From Ailurus styani (taxonomy: Eukaryota > Chordata > Mammalia > Carnivora > Ailuridae), in assembly GCA_002007465.1 (NCBI GenBank), contig LNAC01000759.1, positions 454,260 through 518,259 of the forward strand: a stretch of 64,000 nucleotides of DNA. Reading direction: 5' to 3'. Shown here piece after piece: positions 1-11,600 of the stretch. The position numbers were made by a program, and so were the translations under genes. Under the pieces are notes generated by a model. It had not been told where the DNA came from, made no database searches, and saw nothing but the letters and a program-made list of their open reading frames with translations. Every line of letters begins with the position of its first letter. Position 1 is the stretch's first letter.

Positions 1-120
1 CCATCACACCACTTACCTACCAACCTTCTTTTCTTCCTCCCTGCCCCCTCTTCCTATTTCACTTCTTTCCCTCCCTCCCTTCCTCCCTTCCATTCTTACT
101 CCCTCACTTTTTTTTAATTC
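1..120. repeat. Pyrimidine-rich low-complexity stretch
   Basis: The first bases are almost wholly C and T, with runs of the ccct/ccttcc type ending in a T-run near 108-115. It could be simple sequence or the degraded tail of an element lying outside the window. Nothing in it suggests coding. Confidence 0.55.
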
Positions 121-332
121 AATACATATTAGGGTCTATCGATTAATTCCATGCTAAGCACCAACGACACAGTGGTGAAAACATAACCCAGAAAGCTACA
201 GTGTATAAGGGAAGAAAGATATTTTAAAAATTAGTGAATTATAGTTGTAATATGTGTTACAGAAGGGAAGTACAAGATAATATAAACATGTATAATAGGA
301 TAATGTAATCTGCCTATAGAAGTGACATTTAA

Positions 333-517
333 GGGGCACCTGTGTGGCTCATTTGATTAAGTGTCTGTCTTTGTCTGATCTCATGGTCCTGGGATCAAGC
401 CCCATGTTGGGCTCCCTGCTCAGCGGGAGTCTGCTTCTCCCTCTCCTCCATGCTGATGCACTCTTCTCTCTATCTCTGTTGCTGTCTCTCAAATACATAA
501 ATAAAATCTTAAAAAAA
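333..517 (+). mobile_element. can-SINE (tRNA-derived), plus strand
   Basis: The copy begins ggggcacctgtgtggctca, the tRNA-like head with the A box, continues through the B-box-like gggatcaagcc and a pyrimidine-rich body, and ends in aataaaatcttaaaaaaaa. The 12-bp direct repeat agtgacatttaa at 321-332 and 518-529 is a perfect target-site duplication, which fixes both ends. The sequence has drifted from the younger copies here, so it is of intermediate age. Confidence 0.93.
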
Positions 518-539
518 AGTGACATTTAAAAGAAGACTT

Positions 540-800
540 GGAGATTGAGTAGAAATTACTGGACAAAGGGTATGAAGTTAGGGTTGGAGATCATGGGAAT
601 TTTTTTATGCAAGGGGAATGGAATATGCAAAGGCCCTAAGACTTAAAGGAAAAGGATTGACTCAAGAAATTTTGAAAAAGCTAATAAGGCCTGAATTCAG
701 AGTGAACTGAGTTTGAGACTTTACATAGAGGCCATAAAGACCAGATTAAGGGTCATAGTTTGTTAAGAGCCTAAGATTCAGAGTTTTAGGGTTGTTCCTA
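540..800 (-). mobile_element. L2-like LINE fragment, minus strand
   Basis: Phrases such as tgcaaaggccctaag, followed by atagaggccataaagaccag, resemble the reverse complement of the LINE-2 3' coding region. The match is by eye, diverged and without clear ends. Nearby sequence to about 1770 shows nothing I can assign. Confidence 0.4.
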
Positions 801-1771
801 TTATCATAGGGTATCTGTGAGGTGGCACTAAAGAAAAAAGACACAAGGCACACAGGTATTTAAGAGGGATAAACTCTTGTTCTAATGTTGCCGACAATTT
901 TATTTCTATAGGTAAAACCATCAGTTGATCTTCTTGTTTTGGGAAGAACTATTTTAGTGTCTCAATCACGACTGTGTAAAATAAGTTGGAAAATACTCTT
1001 CCATGGAAGCGTAATGGGGGATATTTTTGCCAAGGGAATCACCTCATTCTTGCTCTATAGAGTCATAGTGCTTCTCTCCAGTGACCTCAGGCTTGTGGAT
1101 TTAAAGATAGCAGGATGAAGAATTGACCCACTTTCATAGGAATTATTGGACTTTCTGGGAAGAAGAGTTTGAAGTTATTATACCCTATATAAAAGATTAA
1201 AGTAGTCACCACTGAGGCCATTTAATAGGAAAAAATAAAGATATTCCTCCCCCTTTTCCTTCAAAGGATGTATAGATGATGTTTAGTCTGGGTTTGGTCA
1301 GAACACAGAAAGTATGTGTACATTGTGAATGTGAAGGGTCTCAAAACAGGGAAGTGGAGACTTATATAAATGTTGAAAGCTCTTCAGGAGAAAAAGCAGG
1401 AATATTGCACTGATGATCTCATCCTACAGCAGTGATTCTCAAAGAACCTCAAATTACTTTGGTCCCCATGTTAGCTAACGTGTCTATCTGCAGCTGTCTA
1501 ATAGGGTAACAGCCTCTCCTGTTCTTCTGCCTTCTAGACCTCATTCAAGTGCCTCTCACTGGAAGGTTTTACAAAGAAGAGGATTCTGGAAATGTGGCTC
1601 CTGCTTTCTCTTCTGTGATGCATAGGACACCTCTGATGAGGTGGCTGTGATGTCTAGTTGACAATGAGACCATCCAGCACTCTGACTCAACAGCAAAGGT
1701 TTGGCTGTTGTGAGGGAGAAAGTGTTCCCAGTATAAAAGGCTGCCACTCTGCAAGTGTGACTTTACCTTGA
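801..1771. other. Unassigned non-coding stretch
   Basis: No recognisable element and no reading frame of note. Two overlapping minus-strand frames of about 60 codons near 1556-1754 have no recognisable domain and look like chance. Confidence 0.5.
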
Positions 1772-2256
1772 TACTTCCTATGTTAGGCTTCTCTGGAGAA
1801 ACAGATCCATAGGGTTTGTGTGTGTTTATGAGTGCATGTGTGTGTGTGCACGTGCATGCGGGGGGTGGAGGGGGAAGAGAGAGAGAGAAAGAGACAGAGA
1901 TTGAGAGAGATTTTTAAGGAATTGGACCCTGTGATTATGGAGGCTGGCTAGTCCAATATCTGGAGGGTGGGTTCTCAGGCTGGAGACCCAAGGAAGAGCT
2001 GATGTTGCAGTTCAAGTCTGAAGGCTGTCTTCTAGTAGAATTCTCTCTTGTGCAGGGGATGTCAGTCTTTTATTCTATTAAAGTCTTTGGTTGATTGGAT
2101 GAGGCACACCCACATGATGAGGGGCAATCTGCTTTATTCCACAGCCAGTGTAAATGTTAATCTCATCCCAAAACATCTTTATGTTTAAGAGATAGTACCC
2201 AAGTCTCTGGGTACTGTGGCCCAGCAAAATGGACACATAAAATTAATCATCACACT
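1772..2256 (-). mobile_element. Fossil LTR-like element (ERVL/MaLR type), minus strand
   Basis: The stretch starts near cttctctggagaaacag, holds a TG/AG simple repeat at about 1797-1915, then aaggaattggaccctgtgat, gctggagacccaaggaagag, ggttgattggatgaggc and a terminal acataaaattaatcatcaca. Read on the other strand this is the familiar layout of an old mammalian LTR that opens tgtgatgattaat and ends in a TG-rich spacer and a ctgtttctccagagaag-like end. I am confident that it is an ancient interspersed repeat and less sure of the family. Confidence 0.6.
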
Positions 2257-3095
2257 TCCCCTTCCTCATTCATAGCTGAGAAGCTACACCACTGATAGAT
2301 GCTGTTTTGGAATAAACTAAGTGTCATATCAATATGCCCCAAATGAAAGATTCATGATCCTTTTATGTATATATCGTTCAGTTCAGCCCTTTTAAAACAG
2401 AGCATGATGATCATTATTTTGCTTCTTTCCCATATATTTAGGAGAATAGAATCACCTCTTTATGCTGTACCCTCTCAATATTCATTCATTCATTCATTTG
2501 TTCAGCCTTCCAACAAGTGTTATTAAAGATATAGGCAAGAGGAAAATGCAGGAATATAGATAAAAGATCAGGTCAAAAAAAAAAAGATGTCAGTGATGTA
2601 ACTTGTGAAAACAAATAAAGGAAAATGCAAGAGCAAAAGATATTAGATTAGATTCACAGGCCTGTAAGAGCTGATCCAAAAAAGTTTATAAAGAGGGAAA
2701 ACTTATAAGCAAATTAAACAAATTAAAATTTATAAATCTTAGTAGCTCTTGATGTCTATAAGCATGTTTCCTGAATAATTGAAGATGAATAAGTATGACT
2801 GTTTATTCAATTTAATGTCAACTAATATGGTTTGTTTAGGAAGCAAATTCTTTGGTAAAGAATACACAGATCGTAACACATATTTAATGACTTTTCATTG
2901 CTCCCCCCAATCTCCTTTTTTGTAAGAACCTGATCTTACCAAGTATTGTCTTGCCAAACTCTATGCTTTTCAGGAGAATGGCAGCCATGGTCAGGGGAGG
3001 ATTTCTATGTTGAGAAGTTGCTGAGAGAGTCATTACCTGCCATATCAAAGTGCACATTTCATGGCATCATGAACAAACTTATAGTGTGAAAAATT
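2257..3095. other. Unassigned stretch with short attc repeat
   Basis: This AT-rich DNA contains a short (attc)n run near 2479-2500. No gene or clear interspersed repeat is visible. Confidence 0.5.
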
Positions 3096-3099
3096 AAAA

Positions 3100-3730
3100 C
3101 ATAACTGCAGGTAGATTTCTAAGATAACTTCTAATGACCCTTGCCCTTATTATAATCCTCTCCCCTTGGGGTGTAGGTAGACCTTGTGAATGTGATGAGG
3201 AAACCATTTCTGTGATGATGTTATATGTTTGGCAAAACTAAGATTATCTTTAGTGGGCCTAACCTAATCAGTTAAGTCCTTTAAGAACAGAGAGTTTTCT
3301 CCAGTGAGTCCCAGAAGGGGATGTCAGAGTTTCAAAGCAGCAGAGACATACCCCAGCTGGCCTTGAAGAAAGCGAATGCTGTCATGGAAAAGGCCCCTTG
3401 GCAGGGAGCAGTGGGAGGCTTCCAGGAGCTGAGAATGCCCTGTTTGCAGCCAACAAGAAAACAGGGACCTCATTCGCAAAATCTCCAGGAACTAAATTCT
3501 GCCAACAATTAGAGTGAGTTTGAAAGTAGATCTTTTTTTTTTTTTTCCTTCAGAGCCTCTAGATAGAAACTCAGCTCATCTGACACCTTGATTTCTGCCT
3601 TGTGATACCCTGAGTAGAGGAACCAGTCCATGCTGGACCTCTGAACTACAGAATTGTGAGCAAATTAATAGGTATTGTTTAAACAGCCAAATTTGTGGTA
3701 AGTTGTTGTGTGGCAAAAGAAGACTATGCC
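3100..3730 (+). mobile_element. MaLR-type LTR (MLT1-like), plus strand
   Basis: Landmarks run in MLT1 order: an opening with ctcccc ttggggtgtagg and accttgtgaatgtgatgagg, a central cagctggccttgaagaaag, and an end with aattgtgagcaaattaatag then gtttaaacagcc and gtggtaagttgttgtgtggc. The element is old and diverged. A 63-codon frame at 3321-3512 lies inside it and is not a gene. Confidence 0.65.
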
Positions 3731-4565
3731 AAAAACAAAACAAAACTTTTTAAAAATTTTTATTTTATTTTTATTATGTTCAGTTAGCCAACACGTTTAT
3801 CTACTTGTATATTTTTGGATGTGATACTGTGCTGAGATTGGTTTTGAGGTGTCATCACTTTATTTAAGTCACATACAATAAAGTGTGATTTCCAGTGGTG
3901 AGATGACATAGCTCGGAGTAGGATTCTTATAGTGGAAAAGTGGTTTCTTTAGGAGAGGTTCACTTCAAACCTTGCAAAATCTAGGAACAGGTTAAAGAAA
4001 GGATTTTCTTTTCTATAAACATTCTGAATGTCATTGGGTATATTTGGGTTCATTATTTTTTATCATTAACATTTCTATGAACCTGGGGTTTAGAATAGTC
4101 AGCTAATTCATTAGTCACTTTAAGACTTAATAATAGATCATGTTTTGACCTCAGCAAACTCAAGTATGTAACTCAGATAACTAGTTTGTAGTGTTTAGAG
4201 TAGCTGAGGGCTAATTCATTATTTTCGCAAAATGTTTTATGTTACTATGTCTTTAGCCATAAGTAATTTTCAAAACCTTTTAATAAGTTCAATATAACAA
4301 TTTGAAAACTCAGAATTATATTTATTTCAAGAGGGGTAGGTGGAATAAAGACTCCAAATGTATAATATTAAAGACTTCTTGAGAAAACTATAAAACTCAA
4401 ATTAAATTTTATTCCTTATACTGTATTTTTATCCCATTATGAAATATTTAAATATTTAATTTTTTAAAAATTTAACACTGATCTTTACACAAGTTCTTTC
4501 AACTCTGCTGTCATGCATTTTATTTGGAAGTAATTGCATATTAAAAGCATATTGCATAGACTTAA
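3731..4565. other. Mostly unassigned; short L1-tail-like piece
   Basis: Around 3749-3797 an AT-rich run leads into attatgttcagttagccaac, which resembles a minus-strand carnivore L1 3' end. The rest, to 4565, is AT-rich and shows no gene or identifiable element. Confidence 0.4.
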
Positions 4566-5015
4566 GTTAAAGTGCCAAATAATAAATAGTTTAGGCTTTG
4601 TGGACCATACAGCATCTCTTGTGACTTTTTTTTTTACTTTCTTTTAATTAATTTTTAAAATTATTTATTTATTTATTTGAGAGAGAGAGCGCACACAGTG
4701 GGGAGAGGCAGGAGAGAGAGAATCTTAAGCAGACCCTTTGCTGAGCACAGAGCCTGACATAGGGCCTCGATCTCATGACCCTGAGATCACAACCTGAGCC
4801 AAAACCAAGAGTCTCACCAACTGGCCACCCAGGTGCCCCAATTAATTTTTTTTAATAGAAGGATAGCTGACACACAATTTTACATTAGTTCTGTTGCAGC
4901 TATTAAATTGTCCTCAAATGCAGCCATAGAAAATATGTAAATGAATGGGCATGGCTGTGTTCCACTAAAACTATATTTACGAAAATAGGCATGGGGGAGT
5001 GGATGATGGTATAAT
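4566..5015 (+). mobile_element. hAT-type DNA transposon fossil, split
   Basis: The left part (about 4566-4625) reads aaataataaatagtttaggc and tggaccatacagcatctc. The right part (about 4893-5015) reads gcagccatagaaaatatgtaa and gggcatggctgtgttccac. Together they match the widespread non-autonomous hAT (Charlie group) element also present at 45193-45531. Between them lie a SINE and about 50 bp that look like a minus-strand L1 3' end (gatagctgacacacaatttt). Terminal inverted repeats are not clear in this copy. Confidence 0.6.
4640..4839 (-). mobile_element. can-SINE, minus strand
   Basis: It reads from a T-rich end with tatttatttatttgagagag to ggccacccaggtgcccc, the reverse complement of a can-SINE. 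An imperfect aattaattttt flank on both sides may be the target duplication. The gagagagagcgcacacagtg body marks an older subtype than the acaagtaggcagagagg copies elsewhere in this window. Confidence 0.88.
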
Positions 5016-7984
5016 TTGCAAATTTTTTGTAGAGAGTATTAAGAAAAATGTTCATTGAGGCATTTGCTTGGTTTGAGTCTGATGTTGATACAGAAAGGGC
5101 TCCAAATCTGATTAAGTAAATTATCAGACAGATACATTCTGTGAAGGACAGAAACAGCCTTTTAATAACAGATTTTAGTTTATAGATCTACAAACACCAA
5201 TAATGGAAGTTTGTCAGGCATTTATTTCTCTATTATATTTCCTATAACGTATACATTTGAAAAGATTAAAAGCTGGTCTAATAGCCTATATATCTCACAT
5301 AAATTATTATGTAAATGTAGAGCTTTACACTTTAATGTTACATTTTGTAATCTCTCGCAGTGTTCAACTTAATATAATCAATATGTTATTTAATTTCTGG
5401 GTCAAGGTGAATTTAATTCCTTTTCTTTTTTAGCAGCTAGCTCATATCAGGACTGATCTTTGTTGAGGCTGGGCTTACTAATATGGAATCCAGTTTGTTT
5501 GTTCAGATAAGTAAATTTGTGTGTGAGGGGGAATCATTATAAACAAAATACTTGAAAAGATATGAGAAAGCAACTATTAGGCTATAAAAAACAAACTTTA
5601 TCTTTTTCTGCGGAAAAAATTTCAGAGTTCTAGCATTTTACTTATCTCTTAAGCATCTGAATGTGTTATTCCATAGCATAAATGTAAAGTGATTTTGCTT
5701 TTTAAGGGAATTGCCTTCAGTTATCAAACTCTCAGATCTTATAAAGGATCAATTTTGAAAAGATCCATATATTCTTTTTTGTGGTATCTGCTCTCAAGGT
5801 GAGTATAGACTGTTCCAGCAAAGTTTTTATAAAAACTATATGGAATAAGTGAGAGCTGATGGTTTATTGGGCAACTGAACATCTGGGCCTTAATGTTTCG
5901 TGCAGGGACCAGAATTCCTTTGACCACACCAGCCCTCCAGCATTGTTTATTGTAGCCTGTAACCTCCCCTTTCACCAAAGCAGGCAAATTTATGGAGGAG
6001 TTCACACAGCTGTTCTGGGTTCTGAAGGCAGCTAAGGCCAGCTGGAATACACTTTATTCATTGAAATATACTTTGTTTTGTAAGATTTTTCTATTCCAGT
6101 GAAAACTAGCAGTTAAGAGGTCTCAGGGTTTAGATTTGGATTGTCAGAAGGATATTAAACAAGTTCTAGTAGGATCAGACCTCAATGAAAATAAACTTCT
6201 TACCTCCATAGCACATTGATGAAAAGAAAACTCAGAGTTACAAGTATTTTTTTTTTTAATTCCACTGGCTCTTCTTTGTTAATTAGTAGCCTGACTTATT
6301 TAAGAATGCATCAAGTACTTTGATATATGCTTTGACTTACTAATTTTAACAGCACTCTAATATCCCATGGCATCTTTTAGTTCTAAACTTGCTGCTGACA
6401 AATGCACAAACTGTGGACAGGGTTAATCTTCTTTATTTACAAAACAAAGTTTTGTTAATATCATGTATTTGGAGTTAGTTTGTGGGCAGTTAAGTGTAGG
6501 AAGAAAATAGTACCTTCTTTCTAAGGTCATTTTGAAATTTTATAAAAAAAAGTATGTGATAAAAAATTGATTTGAAGAATACAGTGGGTGAACTAATTCT
6601 GAATCCTACTCAGTGTGGAGCTAGGTGGATTTTCTGGTACTGGTTTTGGGGGTGGAGATGGTACATTTCTGTTGGGTGGAGTCTAATAATTGCTCTCATA
6701 TACTTTCCCTGTCTATGCGTGTGCTGTCTGGAACAAGTAACCTAAAGAGAGTGTGCTATTGAAAGGTCTGGCAGGGATAGAGCTAATGAATATTCGGAGC
6801 AACTTGGCTCTACTTATATCCTCACTTTGTTTCAGATGTAATGAGAGAAGAGGGTAAGTTCAACGTGTAGTGAGAGAGCTATAATTTCATTCCTTACTTG
6901 AAAGACATTATTCCCAGCAGCATAGAGATTTGTCAGCAACACCACAGAGCATGGGTTCAGGCCTATGCTATTATACTCTTCCTTGTTGAAGAATCACCCC
7001 AATGGCTGCTGGACCTAGAGCTCTGCTGCTTCAAGTAAATCACTGATTTACATCAGATCTTTAGATTTACAGACTGTCAGAACAAGATGCTCCAGATGCT
7101 ATGTGGAATGAGAGGCTATGCATAGGGGTTTGGGTTATTTACTTTGTAGTAGAAATATTCAGTGTATCATGGATTCATGTTCAGATTTGAGAAAACTTTT
7201 GTTAAGATTTCTTTAGCATATTGCTGCTATCCATTTTTTTTTCCCTTTTGGTTCACTGAAGGTAAATTCCTTTAGGCCCTGTGACTAACTTCTCTAGATC
7301 CAGAGATTATCTAATGAATTCTTTAGAAAACTTTGGAACAAAATTAATTCAAGACTTACTGAGTGACTAATGTAATCATATCTCTGGGGGAAATAAGCTG
7401 GCTCCTAATTTACTGGTTAGTTGCAAAAAATTCTGGCAATGAGCTGAAACAAGGATAAATATCTATTATTAAGGAAAAAAAAAACATCAGGGGCCCTTGA
7501 TGTCCATATAAGACATAGACAGCCTCAGTTTTAAATTTTCTTCCAAAAACATACATTTCTTCCTTGGCCATCAACATTTATCTGTTGATAAGATTCACCC
7601 TGTGCATTTATGAAAATCTGATTTATAGAAGTGTAGAAGTTTTTAATGGATTCTTTATGGAGGAGTAACTGTGAAAAGGAATGTTTGCTTAGAGAACAAT
7701 TTGGGAAAACATATGTTACCACGAAGAATATTATTGGAGGAAAAGAAAAAGGAACATCACCAGGTTCATTTCAAACTTTGGCACACAAGATTCAATCTGT
7801 GCTCCAGAAGGTATTTTAAATTGTCATAGGATATTTTTCCATCAGACATTTTCATATTTAGATAATGCTTCAAATGTTTTAAAAGAACAGAGAGGTGCTG
7901 TGGGAAAAAAATGAGAAACATCTTCACTCTGTTTCTAAATCCTAAATGATCATAACTCATAGTCCTGGGCAGAATTTTGTTTTG
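5016..7984. other. Long unassigned, possibly single-copy stretch
   Basis: Nearly 3 kb show no interspersed repeat I can name. Small frames, the longest being 88 codons on the minus strand at 5739-6005, have no domain or other support. This is one of the better places in the window to look for conserved non-coding sequence, since so much of the rest is transposon. Confidence 0.5.
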
Positions 7985-9690
7985 TTTTTGTTTTTAATTG
8001 ATGGATAGTTCTTTTTTTTTTTTAAAGATTTTATTTATTTATTTGACACAGAGAGAGAGATCACAAGTAGGCAGAGAGGCAGGCAGAGAGACAGGGAGAG
8101 GAGGAAGCAGGCTCCCCGCTGAGCAGAGAGCCCGATGCGGGCCTCGATCCCAGGAGCCTGAGATCATGACCTGAGCCGAAAGCAGAGGCTTTAACCCACT
8201 GAGCCACCCAGGCGCCCGATGGATAGTTCTGACATACACTCACATTAGTTTCAGGTGTACAACATAGTGATAAGTTTATAGATTATGCTGTGCTCACAAG
8301 TGTAGCTACCATCTGTTACCATCCAATGTTATTAAAATACTATTGACCATATTCCACGTACTGTGCCTTTTCTTCTCTTGACTTCTTCATTCCATAACTA
8401 GAAGCCTATATCTCCCACTCACATTCATCCATGTTGCCTATCCCTCCATCCTCTTCCCTCTCGAAATTGTCTGTTTCTGCTTTTGGTGTATTTGTTTGTT
8501 TATTTGTTTTATTTATAGATTCCACATATAAGTGAAATTATATGACATTTATCTTTCTCCTTCTTATTTCACTTGGCATAATACCTTCTAGATCCATCTA
8601 TGTTTTTGCAAATATCGAGATCTCATCCTTTTTTATGGCTGAGTAATATTCTGTTGTCTATATATACCACTTCTTTATCCAATGATCCAGCAATGGACAC
8701 TTGAGGTGCTTCCGTGTCTAGGCTATTTTAAATAATGCTGCAGTACACATAGGGGTACATATATTTTTTTGAATTAGTGTTTTCATTTTCTTTGGGTAAA
8801 TACCCAGTAATGATACTACTGGCTTATATGATATTTCTATTTTTAATTTTTTGAGGAACCTCCACAGTGATGTAGCCACAATGGCTACATCAATTTACAT
8901 TCCATTCCCAAAAGGTCATGAGGGTTCCTTTTTCTCCACATCCTTTCCAATACTTGTTATTTCTTGTCTTTTTGATTCAGCCATTCTGATGGTGTGAGGT
9001 GATAGATATCTCATTGTGGTTTCGATTTGCATTTCTCTTATGATTAGTGACATTGAGCATCTATTCATGTGCCTGTTGGCCATCTATATGTCTTCATTGG
9101 CAAAAGGTCTATTAAGGATCTCTGCCCATTTGAAAAAATCAGATTACTTGCCTTTTTTTTTTTGCTGTTGAATTATATGAGTTCTTTATATATTAGTATA
9201 CTAACCCTTTATTGGATATATCATTTGCAAATATCTTCTCTAATTTAGTAGGTTGTCTTTTCATTTTGTTACTGGTTTCTTTCACTGTGTGAAAACTTTT
9301 TACTTTGGTATAGACCCTTTTGTGCCTTCAAATTTTTTCAGTACTGTCTTATAGTTTTCAGTGTATAGGTCTTTCACCTCCTTGGTTAAATTTATTCCTA
9401 GGTATTTTATTCTTTTTTGATGCAGTTGTAAGTGGGATTGTTTTCTTAATTTGTCCTTCTGATAGTTATTAATATATAGAAACACAACAGATTTTTGTAT
9501 GTTGATTTTATATCCTGAAACTTCAGTGAATTCAATTGTTAGTTTTAAAAACTTTTTGGTTGAGTCTTTAGAATTTTTGTTGTATTATCATGTCATATGC
9601 AAATAGTGACATTTTTACAATTCCTTTCTGATTTGAATTTCTTACTTTTTTTTTTTCCATGCCTATTTGTTTTGGTTAGGACGTCCATCC
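7985..9690 (-). mobile_element. Old L1 fragment, minus strand
   Basis: From the left come L1 3'-UTR phrases (ttacattagtttcaggtgtac is split from its start by a SINE), then the reverse complement of the ORF2 C-terminus, for example tgggtaaatacccagtaatg at about 8795. A decayed peptide with [17 protein letters not shown] on the minus strand at 9300-9485 is typical of the L1 reverse transcriptase C-terminal part. Around 9300 the sequence jumps from the ORF2 C-terminal region to the reverse transcriptase end, so several hundred bases have been lost inside the copy. It is non-functional. Confidence 0.85.
8013..8217 (-). mobile_element. Young can-SINE, minus strand
   Basis: It is full length, with a T-run, tatttatttatttgacacag, then acaagtaggcagagaggcag and an end in gccacccaggcgccc. 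The 13-bp duplication gatggatagttct is perfect at 8000-8012 and 8218-8230. The body agrees closely with the copies at 10704 and 40774. It is inserted in the old L1 3' region, so it is younger than that L1. Frames of 60-66 codons read from it on the minus strand are translated SINE. Confidence 0.96.
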
Positions 9691-10154
9691 AATTTTGTCC
9701 TTCATTTTAGTAATTTGAGTCATCTCAGATTCTCTTTTCTTCTTGAGTTTTTGTTTGGAACATATTCCCTTATTTCTTCATTTTTCTTGCCTGTGTGTGT
9801 TGACTTTTATGCATTAGATAAAGCAGCTGCCTCTCCCATTCTTAAAGGAGTGGCCTCATGTAGGAGATGAACCTTATCATTTAACCTTCCCTACCTTGTA
9901 GTTGTCTCTCAAATCTTCGCGATTATCTAATTACCTGCTTTGTTCTTAGTTGCTCCCAGTAGTTGAGGGTGTGCCAACTGTTCCAAAGGGGAAGCTCTCA
10001 GTCAGCACCTAGATGCAGGCTGATTGGAAGCTAGACTCTCAGACAGTAGCTTTTAAAGTGCAAATTTACCTGTTTGAGGGGGGATTGGAAGATGGTCATT
10101 GTCTGCTCCCTCTGCACTGAGCTCTGACATGATAGCCAGTTAAGCCTGTTTTTT
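9691..10154. other. Unassigned stretch between L1 and SINE
   Basis: No gene or clear repeat is seen. A 67-codon plus-strand frame at 9667-9870 begins in the L1 edge and has no recognisable domain. Confidence 0.45.
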
Positions 10155-10343
10155 GGGGCACGTGGGTGGCTCAGTCATTGAGGGTCTGCCTTCAGCTCAG
10201 GTCATGATCCCAGAGTCCTGGGATCGAGCCCCACATTGGGCTCCCTGCTCAGCTTCTCCCTCTCCCTCTGTCCCTGCTTGTGTTCCTTTTCTCGCTGTGT
10301 CTCTCTCTGTCAAATAAATAAACAAAATCTTAAAAAAGAAAAA
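10155..10343 (+). mobile_element. can-SINE, plus strand
   Basis: The copy begins ggggcacgtgggtggctcag, contains catgatcccagagtcctggg and gggatcgagccccac, and ends in caaataaataaacaaaatct plus an A-rich tail. The body is shortened after the ctccctgctcag motif compared with its relatives. I could not make out a clean target duplication. Confidence 0.9.
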
Positions 10344-10703
10344 CAACTTTTTTGTTTGCTACCATCCCTTCAGATCCATAAACACAAGCTCTGCTGGCCA
10401 CCAGAGCCAAGGTGTCAAGGGAAGTTTCCTCTTGGCAGCCAAAAAAGCTGCTGTACCAGACATGTGCACTAATGTCTGGATTTTAATGCAAATATATGCC
10501 AAGAAAGATTATAAAATTTCTTCTTCATCCTCTCCCCATTCTCCTCCTGTTACTAATATTTACATTTTAGTGTGTATCTTTTTAGTCCTTAACACATAGA
10601 GACATTAAACAAAAATAAATGTATTTTGACTTCCAATTTCACTGTCTTTTCATTTCACTAATATTAGTCTCTTCTTTTTTTCCAAAAAGAAAAATTACCA
10701 TCT

Positions 10704-10958
10704 TTTTTTTTTTTTTTTTTTTTTTTAAAATTTTTTTTNNNNNNNNTTCTTTTTTTTTTTTTTAAAGATTTTAATTATTTTATTTGACACAGAGAGAGAG
10801 ATTACAAGTAGGCAGAGAGGCAGGCAGAGAGACAGGGAGAGGAGGAAGCAGGCTCCCTGCTGAGCAGAGAGCCGGATGCGGGCCTCGATCCCAGGACGCT
10901 GAGATCATGACCTGAGCCGAAAGCAGAGGCTTTAACCCACTGAGCCACCCAGGCGCCC
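10704..10958 (-). mobile_element. Young can-SINE with assembly gap in its tail
   Basis: The 19-bp direct repeat gaaaaattaccatcttttt at 10689-10707 and 10959-10977 frames a full-length minus-strand SINE; the T-run makes the left edge uncertain by a few bases. The poly-T side holds eight Ns at 10739-10746, flanked by T-runs. The body is nearly the same as the copies at 8013 and 40774. A 73-codon minus-strand frame at 10780-11001 is translated SINE. Confidence 0.95.
10739..10746. other. Assembly gap (8 N)
   Basis: Eight undetermined bases lie within a long T homopolymer of the SINE tail. Such a run is hard to read through, so the true tail length is unknown. Confidence 0.99.
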
Positions 10959-11119
10959 GAAAAATTACCATCTTTTTAAGATAAACATATTGGTCTAACA
11001 ACCAGAGTAAATATAGCCCTTGGTATACAGAAATTGATTTTGAGTTTCAAATGTCTCCACTTGCTAGAGTACTCATGTAAAACTCTCACTACCCTTTCTG
11101 TTATGGGGTGCTTGTAAAA

Positions 11120-11600
11120 TACTGTACTGATTTGAGTGGTAGCCTCCAAAAGAGTATGTCCATGTCCTAAGTCCTGGAACCTGTGAATGTTATCTTTTTT
11201 TTTTTTAAGGGCCTTTGTAGGTATAAATAATTTAAGGATCTTTAGATGAAGAGATCATCCTGGAATAACTGGGTGGGATCTAAATTCAATGACAAGAGTT
11301 TTTTAAAACAGACACCCAGAGGAGAAGGCACACATAGAGGACAAGGCAATGTGAAGGCAGAGGTAGAGAATGGAGTAGTGTGGCCATAAGCCAAGGAAGC
11401 CAAGGGATGCTGGGCACCACTGGAAGGTCCAAGAGGCAAGGAATTATTCTTCTTTAGAGCCTCTAGAGGGAATGAAGCTCTGCTGACATTTTGATTTTGG
11501 ACTCCTGGCTTCCAGAACTGTAAGAGAGTAAATTTCTTGTTTTAGGCCATCTAGTTTATAGTAATTTGTAACAGCAGCTGCAAGCTAATATAACAACCAA
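11120..11600 (+). mobile_element. MaLR-like LTR fossil, plus strand
   Basis: The order of motifs is that of an old MaLR LTR: gtagcctccaaaagagtatg near the start, a diverged middle, then ctctgctgacattttgattt, ggcttccagaactgtaagag, and an end with tttaggccatctagtttata. A T-run at 11191-11208 interrupts it. The minus-strand 65-codon frame within is a shadow. Confidence 0.6.

Noticed and set aside
333..360. tRNA-like sequence at SINE heads
   Set aside because: The A and B box resemblance comes from the tRNA ancestry of can-SINEs. None folds into a plausible complete tRNA gene by eye, and the bodies and tails identify them as SINEs.
8039..8243. 60-66-codon frames rich in Leu/Ser in several places
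   Set aside because: The same peptide recurs at 8.0, 10.8, 15.5, 26.8, 36.8 and 43.7 kb because it is translated SINE, not a gene family.
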